From: Puniceicoccales bacterium
Lineage (GTDB): Bacteria > Verrucomicrobiota > Verrucomicrobiia > Opitutales > JAIRLG01
NCBI GenBank assembly: GCA_031279255.1
Contig: JAITIW010000039.1
Location: 1 to 32,701 of the forward strand
Reading direction: 5' to 3'
DNA: 32,701 bases
The stretch's first letter is position 1. Every line of letters begins with the position of its first letter. Under the pieces are notes generated by a model. It made no database searches. It was not told the DNA's origin and worked only from the letters and a program-made list of their open reading frames with translations. Made by a program: the position numbers and the translations under genes. Shown piece by piece: positions 1 to 7,620 of the stretch.

Positions 1-117
1 TCAATCTTGGCATCTAAAGCGTCTATGGACTGCCGTAGCCATCACTCCAAATCCGCAGACCGGGAGCAAAACAATAGCGACCAGGGAACATAAAAATCTA
101 GGGGCTAAACGATTCAT
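1..117 (-). CDS. Possible short membrane or signal-bearing peptide (38 aa)
   Basis: A minus-strand reading frame starts with ATG at 117 and ends with a TGA that occupies the first three bases of the window. The predicted 38-residue product begins MNRLAPRF, followed by a hydrophobic stretch of about 17 residues (about 9-27) like a signal peptide or membrane anchor, then a short basic tail (HRRFRC). It could be a true tiny membrane peptide or the 5' end of a longer secreted protein interrupted by a frameshift outside the window. No ribosome binding site was recognised and no family is known to me. It is divergent from the LysM lipoprotein gene. The remaining bases up to 367 hold AT-rich sequence with a short direct repeat (AATGATAAA at 186 and 206) and no other gene I can support. 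Confidence 0.25.
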   Translation of the reverse strand: MNRLAPRFLCSLVAIVLLPVCGFGVMATAVHRRFRCQD

Positions 118-367
118 AAATATATTAGGGTAATATGTCGATTTTTATATGTTAAGCAGCTGTGCCGGAGACTGTCAAGGGTAAAAATGATAAAATTTTA
201 TTTTAAATGATAAATTTTTGTATCGTTTGTGGGAAAATGGCTTCTGGAGCGGGATAAAGAATATTCTAATGCCAAGCTTATGGGGTGAAAATTTACGGAT
301 AGAATCTCAATTATTTCCTGGCAAGCGATCTCTCTCTTGTTTTTATGGCTTGGAGAAAGCTCGTTTT

Positions 368-1120
368 ATGCGACCGTCAGAGGACAAAATTTCCCATCAT
401 CTGGAAGGAAGTGAAATACTTCGGATTTCGATCGCGTTTATCGTGTTGTGCTGTCTCGTGGCTTGTCAGAAAATGACCGAAACATGGACAGAAGAGGGGG
501 ATCCCCTTTATAGGCAGGGCCAGCAATTGCTTCGAGAGGGTCGTGAAAAGGAAGCGCTGGAGAAGTTTTTAGAAGTGATTCAGCCATGCCATTCGTCGCC
601 GCAGTCGCATCTCTTTTGTGGTAAAATTTACTGGGAAACCTTACAAGATCCCATTTTCGCCATCTACCATTTTCGCCAATTTTTGATCTGTGCTCCAGAA
701 GATGCCAAGGAACGCGAATGGGTTCCACAGTGGATCGATTCAGCCCAGAAGTTATTCATGAAACAGTGCCATAATCGTTCGCTTTACACCCAGTATGCCC
801 ATGATTTCCCCATCTTACTTCGAGGATTGCGAGCCGAAAATGCTCAACTCAAGCGTCGAATCCTGGAGTTGGAAAAGCCATTGAATCCCGTATCTCGTAC
901 CGATGCCGCCAGAGGAATGAATCATATTTTGCCCGAAACATCCGCGACTTATAGGAAAACTTATGTCGTCCAGGAAGGAGATACCTTGTCGATTATCAGC
1001 CAAAAAATCTTTGGTGATGCCAATCATTGGCCTGCTATTTTCGAAGCCAATCGAGATCAATTATCTCAACCGGATCAGGTACGCGTCGGCCAACGGCTCC
1101 TGCTGCCATCTGTCGAATGA
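368..1120 (+). CDS. LysM-domain lipoprotein
   Basis: Predicted 250-residue envelope lipoprotein. I start it at the ATG at 368 rather than the longer open frame from 218, because this places a lipoprotein signal near the N terminus: a hydrophobic run (about 18-32) ends in LVAC, with Cys33 as the lipidation site. A GGAG lies about 12 nt upstream of this ATG. Residues about 40-130 look like a short TPR-like helical region (GDPLYRQGQQLLREGREKEA). A short helical segment near 150-170 may form a coiled coil. Residues about 198-247 form one LysM domain (YVVQEGDTLSII ... VRVGQRLLLPS), a fold known to bind peptidoglycan. The stop codon overlaps the recF start (ATGA), so the two genes are probably translated together. 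Role inferred: anchoring or organising at the cell wall; the exact function is unknown. Confidence 0.85.
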   Translation: MRPSEDKISHHLEGSEILRISIAFIVLCCLVACQKMTETWTEEGDPLYRQGQQLLREGREKEALEKFLEVIQPCHSSPQSHLFCGKIYWETLQDPIFAIYHFRQFLICAPEDAKEREWVPQWIDSAQKLFMKQCHNRSLYTQYAHDFPILLRGLRAENAQLKRRILELEKPLNPVSRTDAARGMNHILPETSATYRKTYVVQEGDTLSIISQKIFGDANHWPAIFEANRDQLSQPDQVRVGQRLLLPSVE

Positions 1121-2220
1121 AACTCGAAATTCTGAGGTTAGAATGCTATCGAAACATCGCATTTGCCGAGTTAATTTTTGAACCCCGATGTGTTTTTTTG
1201 AGAGGCCCTAATGGCCAAGGGAAGAGCAATGTTCTGGAATCCATCGGCCTCTTGACGGCATTGCGTTCCTTTCGCGGACATGCATTGCCGCTGTGGATTC
1301 AGCACGGAAAGGATCAGGCACAATTGTATTTCCAGGGGCGGCATGATACCGAGGATTCTTTTGATCTGCGGATGAAATTTCGACGAGAGGGGAAACAGCT
1401 CTGGCGAGATGAGGAATGTGTCCGACGGATGACCGATTGGATCGGGCTCTATCCGGCCGTTGTTTTTTCCAATCGCGATAAGATTTGGATCTACGGTGGT
1501 CCTAGAGAACGTCGGCAATTTTTTGACATTCTTCTGAGTCAATTAGATGCCCACTATCTTCGGTCATTGCGAAATTATTACACGGCATTAAAACAGCGCA
1601 ATGCGGCCCTGAAGCAATCGCAATTTTCCATCTTATCGAGTTTCGAATCCATTCTGTCGCAGGAAGCTGTCGTCATAGCTGAAAAGCGTCAGCAGTGGCT
1701 CGAGCTTTTTAATCAGCATTTTGTTTTTTGCTACAAAGTGGTCAGTCCTCAAGGTTTAGAAGAACCGCATCTACGTTACGAGGGCGATACTGAAATAGCG
1801 CTTCTGTCCTCTGAAGACTTTTGGTATCGATCTCGCGAAAAGGATAAACTGTGGCAAACGACACAGCACGGCATCCATCGCGATGATTATTCACTGGAGC
1901 TTTGTGCCCATCCTGTTCGTTCTTTTGCTTCCGAAGGTCAGCAGAAAAGTATCGTTCTCGCCATGAATCTAGCTCAGGTAGAGCTGATAAAGTCCTATAA
2001 AAAGGAAGCTCCACTGATTCTTTTAGATGATGTTACAGGTGAATTGGATCCTAGTCGGCGCCGAGGTTTATGGGACGCATTGCCTTCAGAATGCCAGATT
2101 TTTGCCTGCGGGACAGAATTTCCTCAGGAGCTCACCGTAAAAGATTGGCAGATATGGAACGTCCATGAGGGGACGTATCGCCTGGCGGAGGCACTACGGC
2201 ATAGCCGCGTCATGCTTTGA
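1117..2220 (+). CDS. recF: DNA replication/repair protein RecF
   Basis: RecF is an SMC-like ABC ATPase that acts with RecO and RecR to load RecA at gapped DNA. The 367-residue product matches the usual family length. Walker A is GPNGQGKS at about 30-37, the ABC signature is SEGQQKS near 272-278, and Walker B with its acidic end is LILLDDVTGELD at about 300-311. The N terminus (MKLEILRLECYRN) is typical of RecF. I start at 1117 because this ATG overlaps the stop of the LysM lipoprotein gene (ATGA) and gives the family's normal N terminus; the open frame upstream would add 30 residues without family character. recF is not beside dnaA/dnaN here. Its 3' end overlaps the convergent prc gene by 11 nt. 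Confidence 0.95.
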   Translation: MKLEILRLECYRNIAFAELIFEPRCVFLRGPNGQGKSNVLESIGLLTALRSFRGHALPLWIQHGKDQAQLYFQGRHDTEDSFDLRMKFRREGKQLWRDEECVRRMTDWIGLYPAVVFSNRDKIWIYGGPRERRQFFDILLSQLDAHYLRSLRNYYTALKQRNAALKQSQFSILSSFESILSQEAVVIAEKRQQWLELFNQHFVFCYKVVSPQGLEEPHLRYEGDTEIALLSSEDFWYRSREKDKLWQTTQHGIHRDDYSLELCAHPVRSFASEGQQKSIVLAMNLAQVELIKSYKKEAPLILLDDVTGELDPSRRRGLWDALPSECQIFACGTEFPQELTVKDWQIWNVHEGTYRLAEALRHSRVML

Positions 2221-4741
2221 TCTCATCGATCCAATCCCTCATAATGCGCAAGGATTCCCGTAGGTGCGTGTCGTATTCTTTAGAGGTCGAGGTGGATGCG
2301 GGATTGTCTTCCTCAAATGGATCTTCAGACATATGGTAAGTTTTTTCTGGAACCGGATGATCGGATTGAGAAGGAAGCTTAATGGGAATGGATGCATAAA
2401 AAGATTGGGCAGAAGTCACATCCATTTCTTCTTGAATCCTGCGCTGTATTTTGGTATCTTTACGGCGCTCTTGCAAGCGCTGGAACATATCCAGCGAAAA
2501 CTCCTCGTGATTTAGTTTTTGACGGAAGAGTTGTATGCGGGTATCTAAAAGCATAAACTCCGAAAGAGTCTGCTGACGCGATATGCTCCGTTGGTGCAGC
2601 TTGGCGATGAGCTGATCAAATGCATGTTTACACTCATCGGATACGAAGGGTTTACTGGAACTCGGTGGAATAATCGCGTCCCATGGTAAGGCATGTGGCA
2701 GGTCAGATTCTCCGATGGGAACCCATTCATCGAAAGATGGGAGCGGAATGTCAGAAGCTACGCCATGGAGTTGGATGGAACTGCCGCTGGGACGGTACCA
2801 TTTATTAACCGTAACGCGTGCAGCTCCCATGCTTCCTTTGTGTGGGCCGAGCCAAGAGCCTAGAAAATTTTCAAGAGGAATGAGAACTTGTACACTGCCT
2901 TTTCCATGAGTACTCTTGTCGCCTACGATGATACTGCGGCCGTGTTCTCGAAGCGCACCGGCTAGAATTTCAGAAGCTGATACGCTCTGTCGTGAGATGA
3001 GCGTAATCATGGGTCCGTCCCAAGCCAGTGTTGAATTATGGCTGCTGTAGATCTCGGTCCGTCCTTCGGGATCACGGACTTGAACGATGGGGCCATTGGG
3101 GATAAAGAGACTCGCAAGCGTAATGGATTGCTCCAAAAGTCCTCCGCCGTTGCCACGAAGATCGAGGATAAGCCCCTGCATGCCTCTGGATTTCAATTCT
3201 TTTAGGAGCTGCCGCACATCTTCTGTACAGCCTAGCGATACTTTGGAATTCTCATCGGGTCCGTAAAAGGAAGGTAAGTAGATGTAGCCCACTCGAAGAT
3301 GTTTGTCCTGATCCGTTAACGTGAAAAGTTTAGCACTTGCATGAGCACTTTCGATGGAAATGGTGTCGCGGACAAGCGTAATGATTCTTCGGTCGGCCGC
3401 ATCTCCTTCAGCTGGTTCTATCGTGAGATGTACGCGAGTTCCCTTGGTTCCACGGATAAGGCGAACGCTTCTGTAGGAAGGCATACCGGTGATTTCCACC
3501 GCTTCCTGACCGTCTTCCGCCACCGCTACGATACGATCGCCGGGATGAAGTTGTTGACTACGAGCCGCAGGACCTCCCGGAGTAAGTTCTTTGATGGTAC
3601 AATAGCCATTATCGTAATAAAGGTAAGCGCCAATGCCTACGAGGGCATTGTGCAAGATGACATTAAATTCTTCAAAGGAATCTTTGGAAAGAAAACTCGA
3701 ATGTGGATCATAGAGCTGCGCAAGGCTATTGATAAAGAGTTCCTGAACGAACCACGGTTCAATGTCGGAGAACAAGCACTGAAAGCTTTCATAACGTTTC
3801 GCAATATGGGCTTTGGCTTGGTCGATGATTGCCTGAGAAGGAAGCCTCTCCGGAGGCTCCGGAACCACTTTCAGCGTATGGATCCACGAGATGAAATGCG
3901 ATGTGGTACCGTCATAGGAAACGAGTGAGAATGGAATGTGTTTCTCATCATGGAAAGTTTTCAGCATTGAGAAAATATGGAGAGGATTGGGTTCATTCGT
4001 CTTGGGATCGTCAGTGATGTGAATGAAAATACCACAAAAAGGCGTTCTTTCCGAGAATGTGGATTGGGAATTTTGTAGGGAAAGAATTTCACTCTGAATT
4101 TCATAGATAAGACGTTGTTTCCACAAATGATCCGCTGCCGCTGTGTCTTGAGGCCATGGTAGTTCTTCGCGATAGGGGCGGAAATTTTCTTTGGAAAGAG
4201 ATTGGAGATCCAAATGAGGAATTTCGCGTAAAATCCATTCGATGCGTTCCCATATGTGGCGGCGATAGAGATCGAAAATTTCAAAGGCTTTCGTCAGATC
4301 TCCTCTTTGCAGAAAGGAGTGCAACTTCGGCGATAAATCTTGCGTAATTTTTCGGATTTCTGGTTCTAGGAAAAGCATGTGCGAATTGTCGATATGGGTG
4401 AAATAATTTTCTAAAATATCTTCAGCGGCTAATTGATAAGTTGGCTTTTTGGCGTAGTGAATGTTTTCAAGACAGTGCTTCATGGCGAGTGTTTCGCCCT
4501 TCATATTGGCTGAAGGTTTCAGCAATGCCCATGGGAAATGTGCCGATGTTTTGGTTACATCCTGATGCTCTGGTACTGTCGGCGATATTACTGATGAAGA
4601 AGAATCGCTGGCTGTTGTGGAGATGACAGCACTAGGTTTACCATAGGCATCGCGATGAAATGTATGGCTGAAGGAAATGATCAGGAGCCAGCAAGAGAGA
4701 TGTAGTTTCGTGAAAAAATATTTCCCGTTCTTATTTTTCAT
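2210..4741 (-). CDS. prc: Tail-specific periplasmic protease Prc (S41 family)
   Basis: Carboxy-terminal processing protease of the Prc/Tsp type, which cleaves periplasmic proteins from their C-terminal ends. The start at 4741 is chosen because it gives a signal peptide (MKNKNGKYFF, then a hydrophobic run, about 10-27); the frame upstream would bury it. The product is 843 residues. Domains: N-terminal Prc region (about 60-360), a PDZ domain (about 367-448, with GGPAARSQQLHPGDRIVAV), the S41 core (about 483-640) and a C-terminal helical extension. The S41 serine is in SVSASEILAGAL (about Ser590) and the catalytic lysine in STHGKGSVQ (about Lys614). It is longer than E. coli Prc (about 680), with a Ser/Thr-rich linker after the signal peptide. 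It converges on recF, overlapping by 11 nt. Family assignment is secure. Confidence 0.93.
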   Translation of the reverse strand: MKNKNGKYFFTKLHLSCWLLIISFSHTFHRDAYGKPSAVISTTASDSSSSVISPTVPEHQDVTKTSAHFPWALLKPSANMKGETLAMKHCLENIHYAKKPTYQLAAEDILENYFTHIDNSHMLFLEPEIRKITQDLSPKLHSFLQRGDLTKAFEIFDLYRRHIWERIEWILREIPHLDLQSLSKENFRPYREELPWPQDTAAADHLWKQRLIYEIQSEILSLQNSQSTFSERTPFCGIFIHITDDPKTNEPNPLHIFSMLKTFHDEKHIPFSLVSYDGTTSHFISWIHTLKVVPEPPERLPSQAIIDQAKAHIAKRYESFQCLFSDIEPWFVQELFINSLAQLYDPHSSFLSKDSFEEFNVILHNALVGIGAYLYYDNGYCTIKELTPGGPAARSQQLHPGDRIVAVAEDGQEAVEITGMPSYRSVRLIRGTKGTRVHLTIEPAEGDAADRRIITLVRDTISIESAHASAKLFTLTDQDKHLRVGYIYLPSFYGPDENSKVSLGCTEDVRQLLKELKSRGMQGLILDLRGNGGGLLEQSITLASLFIPNGPIVQVRDPEGRTEIYSSHNSTLAWDGPMITLISRQSVSASEILAGALREHGRSIIVGDKSTHGKGSVQVLIPLENFLGSWLGPHKGSMGAARVTVNKWYRPSGSSIQLHGVASDIPLPSFDEWVPIGESDLPHALPWDAIIPPSSSKPFVSDECKHAFDQLIAKLHQRSISRQQTLSEFMLLDTRIQLFRQKLNHEEFSLDMFQRLQERRKDTKIQRRIQEEMDVTSAQSFYASIPIKLPSQSDHPVPEKTYHMSEDPFEEDNPASTSTSKEYDTHLRESLRIMRDWIDEIKA

Positions 4742-4895
4742 GGTATACGGTTGTATAAGTTGGTGCTTTCTAACAAAAATTCCTGTTTTGTCGATGCAAA
4801 TGGTGAACGACTGAGTTATCATAACTAACTGTCATCATCCGGCTCTAGGAGTAGTCTTCCGAATTTTGTTCAAGATGTTCCTATGTATGACCATC

Positions 4896-5000
4896 GTGGG
4901 TGAATTCCGATCATTTTGGTATCCTTGCGAGCGCCGTAGGTGAATTTTGGTCATTTTGGTGTCTCTATGGTCATTATGGGTGAATTCTGGTTATTCGAGT
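4896..5000. repeat. Three 25-nt imperfect direct repeats with exact 40-bp period
   Basis: Copies begin at 4896, 4936 and 4976 and share the core GGTGAATTnnnGnTCATTTTGG; the third copy is the most degenerate. The 15-nt spacers differ, apart from a related GGTCATTATGG just before the third copy. They lie between the prc start (4741) and the toxin-antitoxin genes (5289), with a cloverleaf element immediately downstream. The 40-bp phase is close to four helical turns, as in some operator arrays. Repeated end motifs also occur in IS21-type insertion sequences. I cannot tell which applies. No gene is supported between 4742 and 5288. Confidence 0.6.
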
Positions 5001-5061
5001 AGTCCGTCGTCCGGTTTGGGGTAGAGTGACGTCTTCAGTTTTTCGAACGTGTTGGTTACTG

Positions 5062-5163
5062 CCCCGCCTTTGAGCCCTTCGGGCTCGCCCGCGCAGCGAG
5101 CCAGCAGCCTGGGAAAAATGAAAGCCGCAGGGCCTTCATTTTTTCTAGTCTGCAAAGGCAGGG
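5062..5163 (+). repeat. Cloverleaf palindromic element, copy 1
   Basis: Predicted four-way fold. The closing stem is CCCCGCCTTTG (5062-5072) with CAAAGGCAGGG (5153-5163), with one C-A mismatch. Hairpin 1 is GAGCCC-TTC-GGGCTC (5072-5086). Hairpin 2 is GCCCGC-GCA-GCGAGC (5087-5101), with one mismatch. The long hairpin (about 5104-5151) pairs GGAAAAATGAA with TTCATTTTTTC plus a looser base. This is the most degraded of the five copies; its orientation matches copies 2 and 4. Confidence 0.8.
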
Positions 5164-5251
5164 AGAACGGTTCGGAAAGTCAGTCACACGGAACTACGGA
5201 TGCACTTTCCGCAACACAAAAAATAGCCGTGAGATTTTCCTTTAAGGAAGC

Positions 5252-5274
5252 TTGACAAATGTGAAAAGCACATT
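5252..5274 (+). promoter_or_regulatory. Toxin-antitoxin promoter -35 and overlapping operator
   Basis: A consensus TTGACA lies at 5252-5257. It is immediately followed by a perfect inverted repeat, AATGTG-AAAAG-CACATT (5258-5274), that fills the spacer where RNA polymerase would bind. The -10 is less clear: TATAAA at 5281 is too far, and TTAAAC at 5273 is slightly too close. The antitoxin ATG is at 5289, so the leader is very short or absent. YefM/Phd antitoxins are known to repress their own operon by binding such palindromes. The operator role here is inferred from position and symmetry. Confidence 0.55.
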
Positions 5275-5288
5275 AAACAATATAAAAT

Positions 5289-5558
5289 ATGATCAATGTA
5301 TGTGCTACTAATTTACGTCGCGACTTTCTCAAAACCATCAAACAGGTTACCGATTTTGATGCCGTACGCATTGTCAGTAGGAATGGCAAAAACTTCGTGA
5401 TCATGACGGAAAACGAATACGATAGCTTAATCGAAACCCTTCGCATCTTGAGCAATTCCATAGAACGGGGAAAAATCCTGCATCCCGATAGGACAGATTG
5501 TCCTATATTCGATACGATTTCTGATATGGTATCGCACATTGAAAATCATCCTTCATGA
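5289..5558 (+). CDS. Phd/YefM-family antitoxin
   Basis: An 89-residue protein with the layout of the Phd/YefM family: an N-terminal DNA-binding and dimerisation fold (about 1-55, INVCATNLRRDFLKTIKQV ... FVIMTENEYDSLIETLRIL) and a C-terminal segment that in this family wraps the toxin. It neutralises the YoeB-like toxin encoded directly downstream and, as is known for the family, probably represses its own promoter through the palindrome at 5258-5274. The last codons overlap the toxin start by 4 nt (ATGA), which fits coupled translation. No Shine-Dalgarno sequence is visible. The ATG at 5289 is the only sensible start, since the promoter lies just upstream. Neighbouring repeats and an IS end suggest this pair sits in an accessory insertion between core genes. 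Confidence 0.88.
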   Translation: MINVCATNLRRDFLKTIKQVTDFDAVRIVSRNGKNFVIMTENEYDSLIETLRILSNSIERGKILHPDRTDCPIFDTISDMVSHIENHPS

Positions 5559-5818
5559 GAACTTGGAAGATTACTTATTCCCAGCAGGCTAAGAAAGATC
5601 TCAAGATTCTGCTCGCGAGTCCTTATCGGCATAAGGCAATTGCGTTATTGGAAATCATTTTGTCGGATCCTTTCCAAACGCCGCCGCTATTCGAAACGCT
5701 TTTGGGAAATAACAAATACTCCCGGCGCATCAATCATCAGCATCGCCTAGTCTATGGAATCGATTCTGAAAACGGTATCATCATCCTGCTATCTTGTTGG
5801 ACACATTACCACGAGTGA
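5555..5818 (+). CDS. yoeB: YoeB-family mRNA interferase toxin
   Basis: An 87-residue toxin of the RelE/ParE superfamily, YoeB (Txe) branch. YoeB proteins bind the ribosomal A site and cut mRNA. Visible hallmarks are LFETLL (with a Glu matching the YoeB catalytic acid), SRRINHQHRLVYGI (basic residues including the conserved Arg) and the C-terminal WTHYHE, matching the catalytic His-Tyr pair at the end of YoeB. The length matches E. coli YoeB (84). The gene begins inside the antitoxin stop and is followed after about 100 nt by a solitary IS end and then a cloverleaf element. No truncation or missing key residue is visible, so it is probably active. Confidence is high for the family and moderate for activity. 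Confidence 0.9.
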   Translation: MRTWKITYSQQAKKDLKILLASPYRHKAIALLEIILSDPFQTPPLFETLLGNNKYSRRINHQHRLVYGIDSENGIIILLSCWTHYHE

Positions 5819-5925
5819 GTTTCGTAGGGGATTTCAACATCATGATTCATAAATTGGGAAAAGTTTTATGTCGGGTTACACTTCCTGTTTAAAGGGAATT
5901 ACAAATTTTCTTAGCCTTTTAGAAA

Positions 5926-5940
5926 CTAGAGGGTGTCGTT
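5926..5940 (+). repeat. Solitary IS5-like terminal inverted repeat
   Basis: CTAGAGGGTGTCGTT repeats the left end of the miniature element at 8496-8631 (TA then GAGGGTGTCGTCA). No matching opposite end was found within the following few hundred bases; only a weak GGTGTCGTT at 5979. It is probably the scar of a decayed or partly deleted insertion. The rest of 5819-6131 holds cloverleaf copy 2 and no gene I can support. Confidence 0.4.
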
Positions 5941-6022
5941 ACCCTTCCCGTAATAGGGCCTTTCCCATCGATGACTCAGGTGTCGTTGCTTGATGGCTTC
6001 CTGGAAAGTGTTTTCCCCGTTT

Positions 6023-6119
6023 GCCCGCCTTTAGAGCCCGAAGGGCTCTCGCCCGCTATGCGGGCTACCCTAAAGGGAAAATGAAAATTTTTCATTTTTC
6101 CTTTAGGGTAAAGGCGGGC
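6023..6119 (+). repeat. Cloverleaf palindromic element, copy 2
   Basis: The closing stem GCCCGCCTTTA (6023-6033) pairs perfectly with TAAAGGCGGGC (6109-6119). Hairpin 1 is GAGCCC-GAA-GGGCTC (6034-6048). Hairpin 2 is GCCCGC-TAT-GCGGGC (6051-6065). The long hairpin spans 6068-6108, with arms CCCTAAAGGGAAAATGAAAA and its near-exact complement. It sits between the convergent yoeB and LptF/G genes, where it could also end transcription in both directions. Confidence 0.88.
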
Positions 6120-6131
6120 GGGTAACGAGAT

Positions 6132-7262
6132 TCAAATGTATCGGCGATAGCTGGGTATGACGCAGAAAAGTAATAACAAATAGGGGCACATGGCCGCTAG
6201 TAGAGGGGATAGAGCTCCATGAAGGCCAAGGGCGCGACAGCAATGGGAGAGAAGATAGAAGGCGAAGAGAAATCCCGTTGCTTTGGAGATACTCGCCATG
6301 GAATGCGCCCGACTTCCTATGGCGGCGCATGGAAGAGCTATTATGAAGATGATCCAGCAGGACCATGGCGAGAAGATGCGACTCCAATAGAGAATACGTT
6401 GCGGTTTCGATTTATCTCCGGATGGAAGCCAAGAATTTTCTTTTTTTGAGATTTCTTGCTCCCGGTACAGTATCATTCGTAATTCCTTAAACGTCAATTC
6501 CTCTGGTTTTTTATGATAAAGCGTGAAGAGTTCCGGAGAGCTCCAAGAATCTTCCATATCGTAGCGATCGAATACGACATTGGATAATGGATAATAGCTT
6601 TGAGGATCGAAGGTGACGATTCGACCCTGATAGAAAGTCCAACATTTTGTCGCTTCATGAAAGATAGCCTTAGAAGCAGAAATACGCCTGAGTTCATGCC
6701 CATCGGAGTCCTTTTCATGCAGATTAACAGCTGTGGCGATTCCCTGTAAAGGTTCTAATTCCCGCATATACCAAAGTCGATGTTGTTTCGTGTCATTCCA
6801 GCCTACGTGATGAAGTATTTTCTCGGTCGGATCATAGCCCGTTGAAGCCGCCAAGTGTCGCTGATATTCCCGAAAAATTTCCTGAGTATAGGGGATGAGA
6901 TGGCATTGGAAATAGGTTAGGAGTAATGATAGCAGAATACTGACACAGGCTAGCGACCGAGTTATTTTCCCTAAAGATATTCCGGATACTTGAAGAGCTG
7001 TAATTTCGTTATGTTGACGTAGTTCTCCCAATGCGAGCAATAGCGATAGGAAAAAAGCTATCGGAATGACAAGTGGAGAGAGTTGCGGACAGACCAGGAG
7101 ATAATAATATCCGATTTGAAGTAATGTCGCGTCCTTTTGCAGTAGTCCGTGGAGGTGATTGTACATGTCTTCCAGGAGCAGGATGCCGAGAGCAAGAGAT
7201 AGGCAGAGCCAAAAATAGCGCCACCATATGGCGAAAATATAGCGATCGGAGCTACGGATCAT
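6132..7262 (-). CDS. LptF/LptG-family LPS export permease
   Basis: A 376-residue inner-membrane protein of the YjgP/YjgQ family. LptF and LptG form the membrane part of the ABC system (with LptB) that extracts lipopolysaccharide and passes it to the LptC-A-D bridge. The layout fits: an N-terminal membrane segment (about 10-30), two more between about 55 and 125 (YYYLLVCPQLSPLVIPIAFF ... ITRSLACVSILLSLLLTYF), a periplasmic beta-rich domain (about 130-280, including RRISASKAIFHEATKCWTFYQG) and three C-terminal membrane segments (about 290-372). The motif LSPLVIPIAFFLSLLLALGELRQ is split here only for description; it matches the family's conserved second helix. Only one such gene is present, and I cannot distinguish LptF from LptG. 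The gene ends 13 nt from cloverleaf copy 2. Confidence 0.85.
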   Translation of the reverse strand: MIRSSDRYIFAIWWRYFWLCLSLALGILLLEDMYNHLHGLLQKDATLLQIGYYYLLVCPQLSPLVIPIAFFLSLLLALGELRQHNEITALQVSGISLGKITRSLACVSILLSLLLTYFQCHLIPYTQEIFREYQRHLAASTGYDPTEKILHHVGWNDTKQHRLWYMRELEPLQGIATAVNLHEKDSDGHELRRISASKAIFHEATKCWTFYQGRIVTFDPQSYYPLSNVVFDRYDMEDSWSSPELFTLYHKKPEELTFKELRMILYREQEISKKENSWLPSGDKSKPQRILYWSRIFSPWSCWIIFIIALPCAAIGSRAHSMASISKATGFLFAFYLLSHCCRALGLHGALSPLLAAMCPYLLLLFCVIPSYRRYI

Positions 7263-7356
7263 CCTACTATGAGAAAAATTTTGGACGCGATGGAAATAAG
7301 GAAGATAGGACTATTTTCATTTCGGGTCTGAGCATGCAAAAAAATAGAGTAGACTC

Positions 7357-7498
7357 CTTTCGAAACGATGAAAAAGGCCTATAAAGCGTTATAAAGAGAT
7401 AGCAGTTTAGAGAGCTAAGTATGAGATATTTGAGTTTAAAGGATTTATCGACAGAGGGATTTTGTTGTTTAATAGGCGTCTCAATACCGTTTCGAAAG
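7357..7498. repeat. Spaced 11-bp perfect inverted repeat
   Basis: CTTTCGAAACG at 7357-7367 and CGTTTCGAAAG at 7488-7498 are exact inverted copies separated by 120 nt. They lie in the 358-nt region between the divergent LptF/G permease and the OleB-like hydrolase. The enclosed sequence has no gene. They could be ends of a small decayed element or distant operator half-sites. Apart from this and the promoter-like sequence near 7517-7552, I see nothing in 7263-7620. Confidence 0.35.
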
Positions 7499-7516
7499 AA
7501 GTTTAATGAGGAATAA

Positions 7517-7552
7517 GTGTAATGAATATAGTATAGGTGTAATAAGTATAAT
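7517..7552 (+). promoter_or_regulatory. Candidate promoter region of the OleB-like gene
   Basis: Two adjacent imperfect repeats (GTGTAAT then TATA-rich sequence, starting near 7517 and 7537) each end in a -10-like hexamer; the second is a perfect TATAAT at 7547-7552. No convincing -35 box is present. The GTG start of the hydrolase lies about 70 nt downstream. Confidence 0.3.
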
Positions 7553-7620
7553 GGATCATGAAATTTGTGAAAAAAGAATCTATCCTTGTGCCATGAGGCG
7601 TTTTATCTTTTTTCTATCCG

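Noticed and set aside
218-367. Longer N terminus of the LysM lipoprotein
   Set aside because: It would place the lipobox near residue 83, which is incompatible with lipoprotein export; the ATG at 368 fits better.
3341-3928. 195-codon frame opposite prc
   Set aside because: It is a shadow of the strongly supported prc gene on the other strand; no domain is visible.
5049-5255. 68-codon plus-strand open frame
   Set aside because: It runs through cloverleaf copy 1, and its sequence is simply translated palindrome; no family features or ribosome binding site.
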